Source: an uncultured Dysosmobacter sp. (lineage in GTDB: Bacteria; Bacillota; Clostridia; Oscillospirales; Oscillospiraceae). From it: a stretch of 36,615 nt of DNA. The translations under genes were made by a program, and so were the position numbers. Each line of letters begins with the position of its first letter. Positions within the stretch are counted from its first letter, which is position 1. Where the stretch lies: the NCBI GenBank assembly GCA_934590165.1, contig CAKTOO010000025.1, forward strand, positions 1 through 36,615, written 5' to 3'. Positions 7,080 to 13,287 of the stretch are shown piece after piece. Below the pieces are notes generated by a model, which did no database searches, was not told the DNA's origin, and worked only from the letters and a program-made list of their open reading frames with translations.

Positions 7080-8096
7080 TCAACGGTCGGAATGGTTCCA
7101 GGAGGGGGATGCGTTATAGGGCTTGTAGGTGGAGGTCAGGACCTTTTCAAACACCCGGGCATCCGGGTCCTCGATGCGCCGGAGGATCTGCTCTCCCGCG
7201 GCCAGGCCCAACTCCTCCACCGGCTGGATGATGGAATCCATCTGGTTTTCATACAGCTGGTAAATGCCGGAATCGTAGTCCACAAAGCTCACCAGGTCGA
7301 TGTCCTGGCCCAGGCGGATGCCCCGCTTGTGGAGGTGGATGATGGTCTCGCCGCCCATGAGGCCCTGGCAGACGATAATGGCGTCGCACTTTTGCTGCAG
7401 CAGCTCGTCCAGGCAGGTGTGGGCGCTGTCCTCCATGGAGTTGCCGTAACGGATAAGGGAGTCATCCTCCGGCAGGCCGCAGTCGGCAATAGCCTGCTGG
7501 TAGGCGGAGATCCGCTCCCGGGTGGTGGACAGGCGGGGCAGGCCGCCGATGATACCGATGCGCTTGGCCCCCTTGCCAGCCAGGCGGCAGACGCTGCGGT
7601 AGATGGGCCGGAAGTTGGACACGCAGATTGAAGAGTACTTTTTCACATCAAAGGTCCGGTCCACCAGCACCACCGGGAAGCCGGCGGGGATGAGGGAATC
7701 AAACCGCTGGAAATCGTCCATGGTGCTGGCGATGAGCAGGCCGTCCACCAGGCCGGCGGACAGCAGGCGGATGTTGTTCTCCTCCCGGCCCATGTCCTCC
7801 TTGGTGTTGGCAATGATGAGATGGTAGCCGTGAGCCGCCAGGCAGGTCTCCACAGACTCGATCATGGTGGCGAAAAACTTGTTGGCAATATCGGGCACGA
7901 TGAAGCCCACGGTCTTTTTCTTGCCGGTGCGGAAGCTGCGGGCAGAGGCGTCCGGCGTATAGCCCAGCTCCGAAATGGCCCGGTATACCTTTTCTTTTGT
8001 CTCGCTGGAAACATAGCGGGTATTATTGATGGTGTGGGACACCGTGGCGGTGGAGACCCCCGCCAGCTTGGCCACATCACTGATCGTCACTTTCAT
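7080..8096 (-). CDS. LacI-family transcriptional regulator, probable repressor of gap
   Basis: 338 residues. The N-terminal helix-turn-helix reads TISDVAKLAGVSTATVSHTIN, the standard LacI signature, followed by the hinge and a periplasmic-binding-like sugar domain (KKTVGFIVPDIANKFFATMIE onward). The start at MKVTISDV was chosen because the promoter's predicted start site (about 8145) would leave almost no leader for the upstream in-frame ATG at 8141. The gene is divergent from gap, and a perfect 24-bp LacI-type operator lies just downstream of the gap promoter, so control of glycolytic flux by a phosphorylated sugar or similar ligand is likely. The ligand is unknown. Confidence 0.9.
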   Translation of the reverse strand: MKVTISDVAKLAGVSTATVSHTINNTRYVSSETKEKVYRAISELGYTPDASARSFRTGKKKTVGFIVPDIANKFFATMIESVETCLAAHGYHLIIANTKEDMGREENNIRLLSAGLVDGLLIASTMDDFQRFDSLIPAGFPVVLVDRTFDVKKYSSICVSNFRPIYRSVCRLAGKGAKRIGIIGGLPRLSTTRERISAYQQAIADCGLPEDDSLIRYGNSMEDSAHTCLDELLQQKCDAIIVCQGLMGGETIIHLHKRGIRLGQDIDLVSFVDYDSGIYQLYENQMDSIIQPVEELGLAAGEQILRRIEDPDARVFEKVLTSTYKPYNASPSWNHSDR

Positions 8097-8097
8097 T

Positions 8098-8138
8098 GGC
8101 TTTTCCCCTTGCGTAATCGGTTTTCGCCTTACGTAATC
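8098..8138 (-). repeat. Imperfect 20/21-base tandem repeat in the LacI leader
   Basis: Two adjacent units, GATTACGTAAGGCGAAAACC (8138-8119) and GATTACGCAAGGGGAAAAG plus CC (8118-8098). The second unit carries the ribosome site of the regulator, so the first looks like a duplicated leader. Confidence 0.6.
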
Positions 8139-8151
8139 CATTTTTTCCTTC

Positions 8152-8180
8152 AGTATAAGGCCACCTGTTTCATTCGTCAA
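8152..8180 (-). promoter_or_regulatory. Sigma-A promoter of the LacI-family gene
   Basis: TTGACG (8180-8175), a 17-base spacer and TATACT (8157-8152), close to consensus. Confidence 0.75.
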
Positions 8181-8277
8181 GCACTTTTCCCCATATTTCA
8201 CCGCTTCTTTGTCTAAAAGCACGTTTTTCTTATCAAAAATTACAATTTAAAAAACAGATTGTTATTCGAAATGACAG

Positions 8278-8306
8278 TTGCCAAAAGCGGTTCCGTGTGA
8301 TAGTAT
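8278..8306 (+). promoter_or_regulatory. Sigma-A promoter of gap
   Basis: TTGCCA (8278-8283), a 17-base spacer and TAGTAT (8301-8306); a better -10 match (TATACT) lies three bases on, with a longer spacer. Transcription should start near 8313, just ahead of the operator. Confidence 0.6.
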
Positions 8307-8326
8307 ACTCGTGTAAATCGATTAAG

Positions 8327-8350
8327 CAAAACGTTTGCGCAAACGTTTTG
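8327..8350. promoter_or_regulatory. 24-bp perfect palindromic LacI-family operator in front of gap
   Basis: Half-site CAAAACGTTTGC followed by its exact reverse complement. It can also be read as two AAACGTTT sites with the central CG typical of LacI-family operators, 12 bp apart. It lies about +15 to +38 from the predicted gap start site, where a bound repressor would block transcription. The obvious binder is the divergent LacI-family protein. Confidence 0.85.
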
Positions 8351-8395
8351 ACGGCAGTTCTCTGTCCCGTCAAACTTGAAAGGAGTTTTTTGACT

Positions 8396-9409
8396 ATGAA
8401 AGCCAAGATCGGTATCAATGGTTTCGGCCGGATCGGCCGTCTCGTCTTCCGCGCTGCCCTGACCCACGATGACGTTGAGGTCGTCGGCCTGAACGATCCC
8501 TTCATGAACCCCGAGTATATGGCCTATATGCTGAAGTATGACTCCACCCACGGCAAGTTCCCCGGTGAGGTCTCCGCTGAGGACGGCGCTCTGGTGGTCA
8601 ACGGCAAGAAGTACCCCGTCTTCACCGCCATGGATGTCAAGGACATTCCCTGGGCTTCCGTCGGCGCTGAGTATATCTGCGAGTGCACCGGCAAGCACCT
8701 GACCAAGGACCTGTGCCAGGGCCACATCGACGCCGGCGCCAAGCACGTGGTCATGGGCGCTCCCTCCAAGGACGACACCCCCATGTTCGTCATGGGCGTC
8801 AACAACAGCAAGTACACCTCTGACATGAAGTTCGTGTCCAACGCCTCCTGCACCACCAACTGCCTGGCTCCCATCGCCAAGGTCCTGAACGACAACTTCG
8901 GCATCGTGGAAGGCCTGATGACCACTGTTCACTCCGTCACTCCCACCCAGAAGCTGCTGGACGGCGCTTCCCTGAAGGATTGGCGCGGCGGTCGTGCCGC
9001 TACCGGCAACATCATCCCCTCCTCCACCGGCGCCGCCAAGGCCGTGGGCAAGGTCATCCCCGAGCTGAACGGCAAGCTGACCGGCATGTCCATGCGCGTT
9101 CCCACCCTGGACGTTTCCGTGGTGGACCTGACCGCCAAGCTGGCGAAGCCCGCTTCCTACGAGGAGATCTGCAAGGCCATGAAGGCTGCCTCCGAGGGTG
9201 AGCTGAAGGGCGTTCTGGGCTACACCGACGAGCCCGTTGTCTCCTCTGACTTCCTGGGCGACCCCCGCACCTCCATCTTCGATGCCGAGGCCGGCATTGC
9301 CCTGACCGACACCTTCGTGAAGGTCGTGTCTTGGTACGACAACGAGTGCGGCTACTCCAACAAGATGGTGGAACTGATCGCCTATATGTGCTCCGTTGAC
9401 AACAAGTGA
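8396..9409 (+). CDS. gap: Glyceraldehyde-3-phosphate dehydrogenase
   Basis: 337 residues, standard length. It converts glyceraldehyde-3-phosphate, NAD and phosphate to 1,3-bisphosphoglycerate in glycolysis. Seen: the NAD-binding start KIGINGFGRIGRLVFRAAL, the active-site stretch SNASCTTNCLAP with catalytic Cys152, the DWRGGRAATGNIIPSSTGAAK phosphate-binding region nearby, and the closing WYDNECGYSNKMV. AGGAG precedes the ATG. Codon use is strongly biased, as in a highly expressed gene. It stands alone, with its own terminator and a divergent LacI regulator; pgk and tpi are not adjacent as they often are in Firmicutes. Confidence 0.98.
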   Translation: MKAKIGINGFGRIGRLVFRAALTHDDVEVVGLNDPFMNPEYMAYMLKYDSTHGKFPGEVSAEDGALVVNGKKYPVFTAMDVKDIPWASVGAEYICECTGKHLTKDLCQGHIDAGAKHVVMGAPSKDDTPMFVMGVNNSKYTSDMKFVSNASCTTNCLAPIAKVLNDNFGIVEGLMTTVHSVTPTQKLLDGASLKDWRGGRAATGNIIPSSTGAAKAVGKVIPELNGKLTGMSMRVPTLDVSVVDLTAKLAKPASYEEICKAMKAASEGELKGVLGYTDEPVVSSDFLGDPRTSIFDAEAGIALTDTFVKVVSWYDNECGYSNKMVELIAYMCSVDNK

Positions 9410-9440
9410 TCCACTCCACAGGATCGTTGTTTTACAGTGA

Positions 9441-9479
9441 TGCATCCGCCCGGGCAAAACCCGGGCGGATGCATTTTTT
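9441..9479 (+). terminator. Rho-independent terminator of gap
   Basis: A perfect 14-bp GC-rich stem (TGCATCCGCCCGGG / CCCGGGCGGATGCA, loop CAAAA) followed by six T. Confidence 0.95.
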
Positions 9480-9499
9480 CATGAAAGTTTGCCCAACGC

Positions 9500-9564
9500 C
9501 CCCAGCATAACATTTCCCCCCCATCCACTCCAACGGTGAATGGGGGCTTACTCATTGATTGGAT
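9500..9564. repeat. 65-bp direct repeat, copy 1
   Basis: Runs from CCCCAGCATAACATTT to CTTACTCATTGATTGGAT and is nearly identical to 9725-9789. Differences are in the homopolymers: seven C and five G here, six and six in copy 2. The core (C-run ATCCAC ... GGTGAAT G-run) can fold into a hairpin. No gene is supported here. Confidence 0.85.
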
Positions 9565-9613
9565 TGTTTCCCCGCAAAACCTCTGCTTTTCCGGGGCCCC
9601 CGTATATAACTCA

Positions 9614-9684
9614 AATGGGCAGGCAAAGCCCGCCCATTTCAAGATTTTTGCTCCGCAAAAATGCTTATGCGCCGCTTGTGCGGC
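9614..9684. other. Cluster of three consecutive hairpins between the direct repeats
   Basis: Stem-loops at 9614-9638 (AATGGGC(A)GGC with GCCCGCCCATT, one mismatch), 9644-9662 (ATTTTTGC / GCAAAAAT, perfect) and 9671-9684 (GCCGC / GCGGC). With the flanking repeats this forms a 290-bp block without coding potential that looks like a dispersed structured repeat. Confidence 0.6.
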
Positions 9685-9724
9685 GGCGCGGCCCTGCCGT
9701 GCGGACAATCCTGTTGAAATTTCT

Positions 9725-9789
9725 CCCCAGCATAACATTTCCCCCCATCCACTCCAACGGTGAATGGGGGGCTTACTCATTGATTGGAT
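9725..9789. repeat. 65-bp direct repeat, copy 2
   Basis: Second copy of 9500-9564, 225 bases downstream of the first. Confidence 0.85.
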
Positions 9790-9872
9790 CGTCCAATGGC
9801 CGGTACCTCGTGCTTTCTTAAATTCCGTTCGATGCTGGGGGAAAAGTGGGAACTCAGGGGTTTCGCCAATCC

Positions 9873-10047
9873 TTAAAACATTGGGTGCACGCAGTCATTT
9901 GCTCTGGTCATTGCCAAAGCTTGCTCGTGTGGCTCATCATAGTGAGAAATGTTTCGTCTTTGGGTTCGCCGGAGTTTCACTGTTTTGATGGATTCCTCAT
10001 TGCCGAACGGTTCAGGTTCTCTGGAATCTCTGAGCTTACTAGCCCAT
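9873..10047 (-). pseudogene. Small ORF disrupted by one extra base at codon 2
   Basis: A consensus promoter, a CAAAGGAG-like site (10062-10056) and an ATG eight bases later (10047) are followed by GGC TAG, so the normal frame ends after two codons. The frame shifted by +1 stays open for 57 codons, to a TAA at 9875-9873, and reads ASKLRDSREPEPFGNEES, later KTVKLRRTQRRN and HYDEPHEQALAM, a charged protein-like composition. Removing one G from the GGG after AT joins ATG to that frame. The simplest reading is a pseudogene with a 1-base insertion; a programmed +1 shift, an assembly error or a structured non-coding RNA are alternatives. I do not recognise the protein. Confidence 0.45.
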
Positions 10048-10073
10048 GGGACTCACTCCTTTCCTGTGTCTAT

Positions 10074-10102
10074 AATATACAATGCCCGTACACATTTGTC
10101 AA
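10074..10102 (-). promoter_or_regulatory. Consensus sigma-A promoter of the disrupted small ORF
   Basis: TTGACA (10102-10097), exactly 17 bases, then TATATT (10079-10074). It is one of the best promoters in the window, but it drives no intact gene. Confidence 0.8.
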
Positions 10103-10173
10103 CTATTTTTATTCACTTTTTACAATTTGCACAATGTAAATCGTTTTCCTTTTGCCGTTGTGCACAATTGTCT

Positions 10174-11202
10174 TTATATTGCGTACAGTTCATTTTGGAA
10201 GCGTTCCAGGGAAAACGTTTTTCTCTGCCAGAAGGCCTCCAACAGCCGCTCCAGATTTTCCTCACTGTGTTCGATCTCACAGCTGAACCGCCGCAGCGCC
10301 TCGGGAAGGCCGCACACCGCCGCCAGGCGCTCCGCCGTCAGCACCGCCAGTACGCAAAGCTCCGCCCGGCCCAGCACATCGCCGTCATTGACGGTTTTCA
10401 GGATGTAGCGGAACAAAAAATAGACCGCAGTCCGCTCCAGCAGCGTTTCCTCCACCGCCGCCGCTTCCGCTGTCTCCGCCTGCTTCAGCAGGACAGGCCA
10501 GTCCGGCTCCAGAACCTCCAGCTTCAAAAGGGCCGAAAGGGCTTCCGGGAACAATCCTGGCCCGGTGGCGGGCTCGGCGTCATACTCCGGCTGCCAGCCG
10601 CCAATGAGGTCTGGCAAATCTTCCTCCCGCTCCGCCTCCAGGCACTGCTGCGCGGCAGATGCCAGGGACAGCACCTCCCATAGCCGCCGCTTCAGGGGGC
10701 GGCTCCGGTCCTCCGCCAGGGCCAGCATCCGCTGCCGCAGGGGCAGCAGCCAGGAAAGCCACAGGTCGCCCGGCTCCGCCGGTGCACCGTCCTCCCGCTC
10801 CCGGAAGGTCAGCGTCTCCCGGCTCCCCAGCAGCAGAGCATTGGCCGCCGGACAACTGGCGGACAGGGTGATCTCCCGGAAGAGGCCGTAGTCCTCCACA
10901 AACCGGGGATGCTCCCGGCAGGTGACGCTGGTGGCCTCCTCCCCCAGCTTCCGCTGGATCTCACAGAGGCCCTCTCCGTCTAAAAACGGGCACCGGCCGC
11001 CGTCCAGGGGAAAGCAGGCGTCTCCATCCTCATCGTACTGTAAAGCAGAGCGCAGCTTCTCTCCCAGCGGGCCGGGCAGTTCCTGATAACGTTGGGCGGT
11101 CTCCTCATCGATGACCACCTCCCACTTGGCGCAGCAGGTATGGGGACACGCCCCCGCCAAACAACGGAATTGTTCAAAATAATCCGGCACCCGCAGCAGC
11201 AT
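10174..11202 (-). CDS. FliB-family protein (flagellin lysine-N-methylase type), orphan
   Basis: 342 residues. The N-terminus LLRVPDYFEQFRCLAGACPHTCCAKWEV is the cysteine-rich signature of the FliB family, followed by further cysteines (CPFLDGEGLCEIQ, TCREHPRF) that likely bind an iron-sulfur cluster or zinc. FliB methylates lysines of flagellin in Salmonella; many clostridial members occur without flagellar genes, so the real substrate may differ. No flagellar gene is visible here. A GGGAGGGAG site precedes the ATG. I see no clear terminator after the stop; the next feature leftward is the disrupted small ORF. Confidence 0.8.
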   Translation of the reverse strand: MLLRVPDYFEQFRCLAGACPHTCCAKWEVVIDEETAQRYQELPGPLGEKLRSALQYDEDGDACFPLDGGRCPFLDGEGLCEIQRKLGEEATSVTCREHPRFVEDYGLFREITLSASCPAANALLLGSRETLTFREREDGAPAEPGDLWLSWLLPLRQRMLALAEDRSRPLKRRLWEVLSLASAAQQCLEAEREEDLPDLIGGWQPEYDAEPATGPGLFPEALSALLKLEVLEPDWPVLLKQAETAEAAAVEETLLERTAVYFLFRYILKTVNDGDVLGRAELCVLAVLTAERLAAVCGLPEALRRFSCEIEHSEENLERLLEAFWQRKTFSLERFQNELYAI

Positions 11203-11348
11203 GGCGCTCCCTCCCGATCAGCGGCAATTTTTTTCGCCAAGATGTTCTTTTTGTTGAAAAAGCAACAGACTTTTTAGAGATATTGTAAGATAATTTCTTT
11301 ACCAACGCAAGCCCCGTGTTTGAAACGGGAAAAAGGAGAAATACTATT

Positions 11349-12053
11349 ATGGTACGTCGGATCATTCAGATCGATCAGAAAAAATGTAACGGCTGCGGCG
11401 CCTGCGCCGCGGCCTGCCACGAGGGCGCCATCGCCATGCGGGACGGCAAGGCCGTCTTGCTGCGGGACGATTACTGTGATGGGCTGGGTGACTGTCTGCC
11501 CACCTGCCCCACCGGGGCCATCACCTTTGTGGAGCGGGAGGCGGCGCCTTATGACGAAGCCGCCGTTCTGGCGAAAAAAGCCGCAAAGCTTCGGGGCTCC
11601 GCGCCTGTGACCCGCTCCGGCTGCGCCGGCAGCGCCATCCAGACCCTACGGCCCGCGGCCGGCGCACTGGCAGCGGAGGAGGGCCCCGTGTCCTGTCTCG
11701 GCCAGTGGCCGGTACAGCTGAAGCTGGTTCCGGTGGAGGCGCCGTTTTTTGACAGCGCCAGGCTGCTGGTGGCGGCGGACTGCGCCGCCTATGCCCGGGC
11801 GGATTTCCACCGGCGCTTCATGGCGGGCCGCGTCACTGTCATCGGCTGCCCCAAGCTGGACGAGGGCGATTACACCGAAAAGCTGACGGAGATCCTCCGC
11901 CGCAACGACATTCGGGAGGTCACCGTCGTCCGCATGGAGGTGCCCTGCTGCGGAGGCATCCAGCGGGCGGTGGAGACCGCTCTGCGGCAAAGCGGAAAGT
12001 TCATCCCCTGGCAGGTGGTGACACTGGGCCGGGATGGAAATATCATCGAGTGA
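11349..12053 (+). CDS. 4Fe-4S dicluster protein with cysteine-rich C-terminal domain
   Basis: 234 residues. Residues 1-65 form a ferredoxin-like domain with CNGCGACAAAC and CDGLGDCLPTCP, enough for two clusters, the second with the unusual C-x5-C-x3-C spacing. The rest (about 90-234) has SCLGQWP, AADCAAYA, IGCPKLDE and VPCCGGIQ, a conserved cysteine-rich domain seen in clostridial redox proteins of unknown partner. The start at MVRRII is supported by AAAGGAG; an in-frame upstream ATG has none. The gene precedes a small ferredoxin by 15 bases, so the two probably work together in electron transfer. No catalytic function can be assigned. Confidence 0.85.
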   Translation: MVRRIIQIDQKKCNGCGACAAACHEGAIAMRDGKAVLLRDDYCDGLGDCLPTCPTGAITFVEREAAPYDEAAVLAKKAAKLRGSAPVTRSGCAGSAIQTLRPAAGALAAEEGPVSCLGQWPVQLKLVPVEAPFFDSARLLVAADCAAYARADFHRRFMAGRVTVIGCPKLDEGDYTEKLTEILRRNDIREVTVVRMEVPCCGGIQRAVETALRQSGKFIPWQVVTLGRDGNIIE

Positions 12054-12068
12054 ATCGGAGGAAATCCC

Positions 12069-12251
12069 ATGAACGCCACTGTCAATGAAAATTGCATCGG
12101 CTGCGGCCTGTGCGCCGGCACCTGCCCGGAGGTCTTTTCCATGGGGGATGACGGCTTTGCCCACGGCGGCGAGGTGCCGGAGGAGCTGCTGGACCAGGCC
12201 CAGGAGGCCCGGGACGGCTGCCCCGTCAGCGCCATCAGCATTGAGGAATGA
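12069..12251 (+). CDS. Ferredoxin, single 4Fe-4S cluster
   Basis: 60 residues. NENCIGCGLCAGTCPEVF gives C-x2-C-x2-C-x3-CP, and DGCPVSAISIEE near the end supplies the distal ligand, the pattern of small monocluster clostridial ferredoxins in which the fourth cysteine of the first motif may pair as a disulfide. The protein is very acidic. GGAGG lies eight bases before the ATG. Co-transcribed with the preceding iron-sulfur protein and closed by a strong terminator. Confidence 0.95.
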   Translation: MNATVNENCIGCGLCAGTCPEVFSMGDDGFAHGGEVPEELLDQAQEARDGCPVSAISIEE

Positions 12252-12260
12252 GGCAAAAAA

Positions 12261-12296
12261 CGGTGCCCGCGCCAAAAGGCGCGGGCACCGTTTTTT
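12261..12296. terminator. Bidirectional Rho-independent terminator
   Basis: A perfect 13-bp stem (CGGTGCCCGCGCC / GGCGCGGGCACCG, loop AAAA) with A run before and T run after, between the ferredoxin and the convergent GGDEF gene. Confidence 0.95.
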
Positions 12297-12298
12297 CC

Positions 12299-13168
12299 TT
12301 ATGTTTCCGCCTGACAGCGCTTTTCGCCGTACATCCGCCGGTCCGCCTGGTCCAGCATGGCGGAAAGGCAGGCCTGGTCCGGTGTGAAGTGATCCGTATA
12401 GGCATAGCCGAAATCCGCGGACACTACCGCCGTGACAGCGGTCCGAAGCTCCTGGATCTTCCGCAGGACGATGTCCTCGCCGCAGTCCGTCAGAATGACC
12501 ACGAATTCGTCGCCGCCGAAGCGGATGACGGAGTCCTGGCTGCGCACATGGGCCTGCAGCACATCCGCCACCTGGGAGAGCATTTTGTCCCCCGCTAAAT
12601 GGCCCAGGGTGTCATTGACAGCCTTGAACTGCCGCAGGTCCAGTAAAATGAGGCCGATGCGGGGAGAGAGCCGTTCCCGTCCCCGGTGGAGGAAGGTGAA
12701 CTCATTGAGATAGCGGCGGTTGAAGGCTCGGGTCAAATCGTCCCGGTACAGCTTTTCCTGAATTTCCTCCAGCCGATCCAGCATGGTCTTGCCATCCTCC
12801 TGGGGCTCCAGCAGCAGCTGGTTGGACACGTGGCTGACGATCTCCATCACCACCTCCAGCCGCTCCTCACCCACAAAGAGCGTCAGCGGCTGGGAGACCA
12901 CGTAAAACACATTTTCCCGGATAAACTCATACTTGGTCCGCTGGCAGTTATCGGCAGCAGCCCGCATACTGGTGCAGTTGCGGCAGCGGCACTCCCGGTT
13001 CCACACGTGGAAGCAGGTGTAGGGTTCCCGGCTGAGAGAGCCGTCCTCCTTCAGTGTCACCACCGCCGTGTCTGTGGGGTCCACCAGCCGGACCACATCA
13101 AAAAGCGGTGTCAGGCAGTGAAGTGTCTCCCGCATCGTATCCACCGTATAGCAGCATTTGGCGCCCAT
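12299..13168 (-). CDS. Diguanylate cyclase with cysteine-rich N-terminal sensor
   Basis: 289 residues. The C-terminal GGDEF domain (about 140-285) has the intact FGGDEF motif at 217-222 and an RSQD inhibitory site (209-212) exactly five residues before it, so it should make c-di-GMP from two GTP and be product-inhibited. The N-terminal part (1-125) looks PAS-like and carries an ECRCRNC cluster at 59-65, plus Cys52 and Cys75, which could bind metal or sense redox state. No membrane segment is visible. The ATG at 13168 has GGGAGG nine bases upstream. The promoter lies between two copies of an inverted-repeat operator-like site. Confidence 0.9.
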   Translation of the reverse strand: MGAKCCYTVDTMRETLHCLTPLFDVVRLVDPTDTAVVTLKEDGSLSREPYTCFHVWNRECRCRNCTSMRAAADNCQRTKYEFIRENVFYVVSQPLTLFVGEERLEVVMEIVSHVSNQLLLEPQEDGKTMLDRLEEIQEKLYRDDLTRAFNRRYLNEFTFLHRGRERLSPRIGLILLDLRQFKAVNDTLGHLAGDKMLSQVADVLQAHVRSQDSVIRFGGDEFVVILTDCGEDIVLRKIQELRTAVTAVVSADFGYAYTDHFTPDQACLSAMLDQADRRMYGEKRCQAET

Positions 13169-13191
13169 GTACAGTACCTCCCGCCGTTTCC

Positions 13192-13269
13192 GGAAATCTC
13201 TGGAATTTGCATGTGTTGTTTTATTATACGCCCTTTTTTTAAAAAGGCAAGCAAATTCCAGGAATTTCC
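13192..13269 (-). promoter_or_regulatory. Promoter of the GGDEF gene flanked by paired operator-like repeats
   Basis: TTGCCT (13250-13245), 16 bases, TATAAT (13228-13223). A 19-base inverted repeat with two mismatches flanks it: 13251-13269 directly upstream of the -35, and 13192-13210 about 10-30 bases past the -10. The upstream copy contains the perfect palindrome AAATTCC-T-GGAATTT; the downstream copy is a weaker version. This arrangement suggests a dimeric regulator that binds both sides of the promoter. Confidence 0.6.
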
Positions 13270-13287
13270 TCCTCTCCTCTTTTCCGG

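Noticed and set aside
9382..9780. A 132-codon minus-strand frame with two MSKPP...GEMLCWG repeats
   Set aside because: It runs through the gap terminator and into gap itself; its repeats are just the translated 65-bp DNA repeat.
9500..9789. CRISPR array
   Set aside because: Only two repeats of 65 bp with a 160-bp interval, no cas genes and no regular spacer pattern anywhere in the window.
13255..13269. CodY box upstream of the GGDEF gene
   Set aside because: AAATTCCTGGAATTT differs from the CodY consensus at four of fifteen positions; an unknown regulator is as likely.
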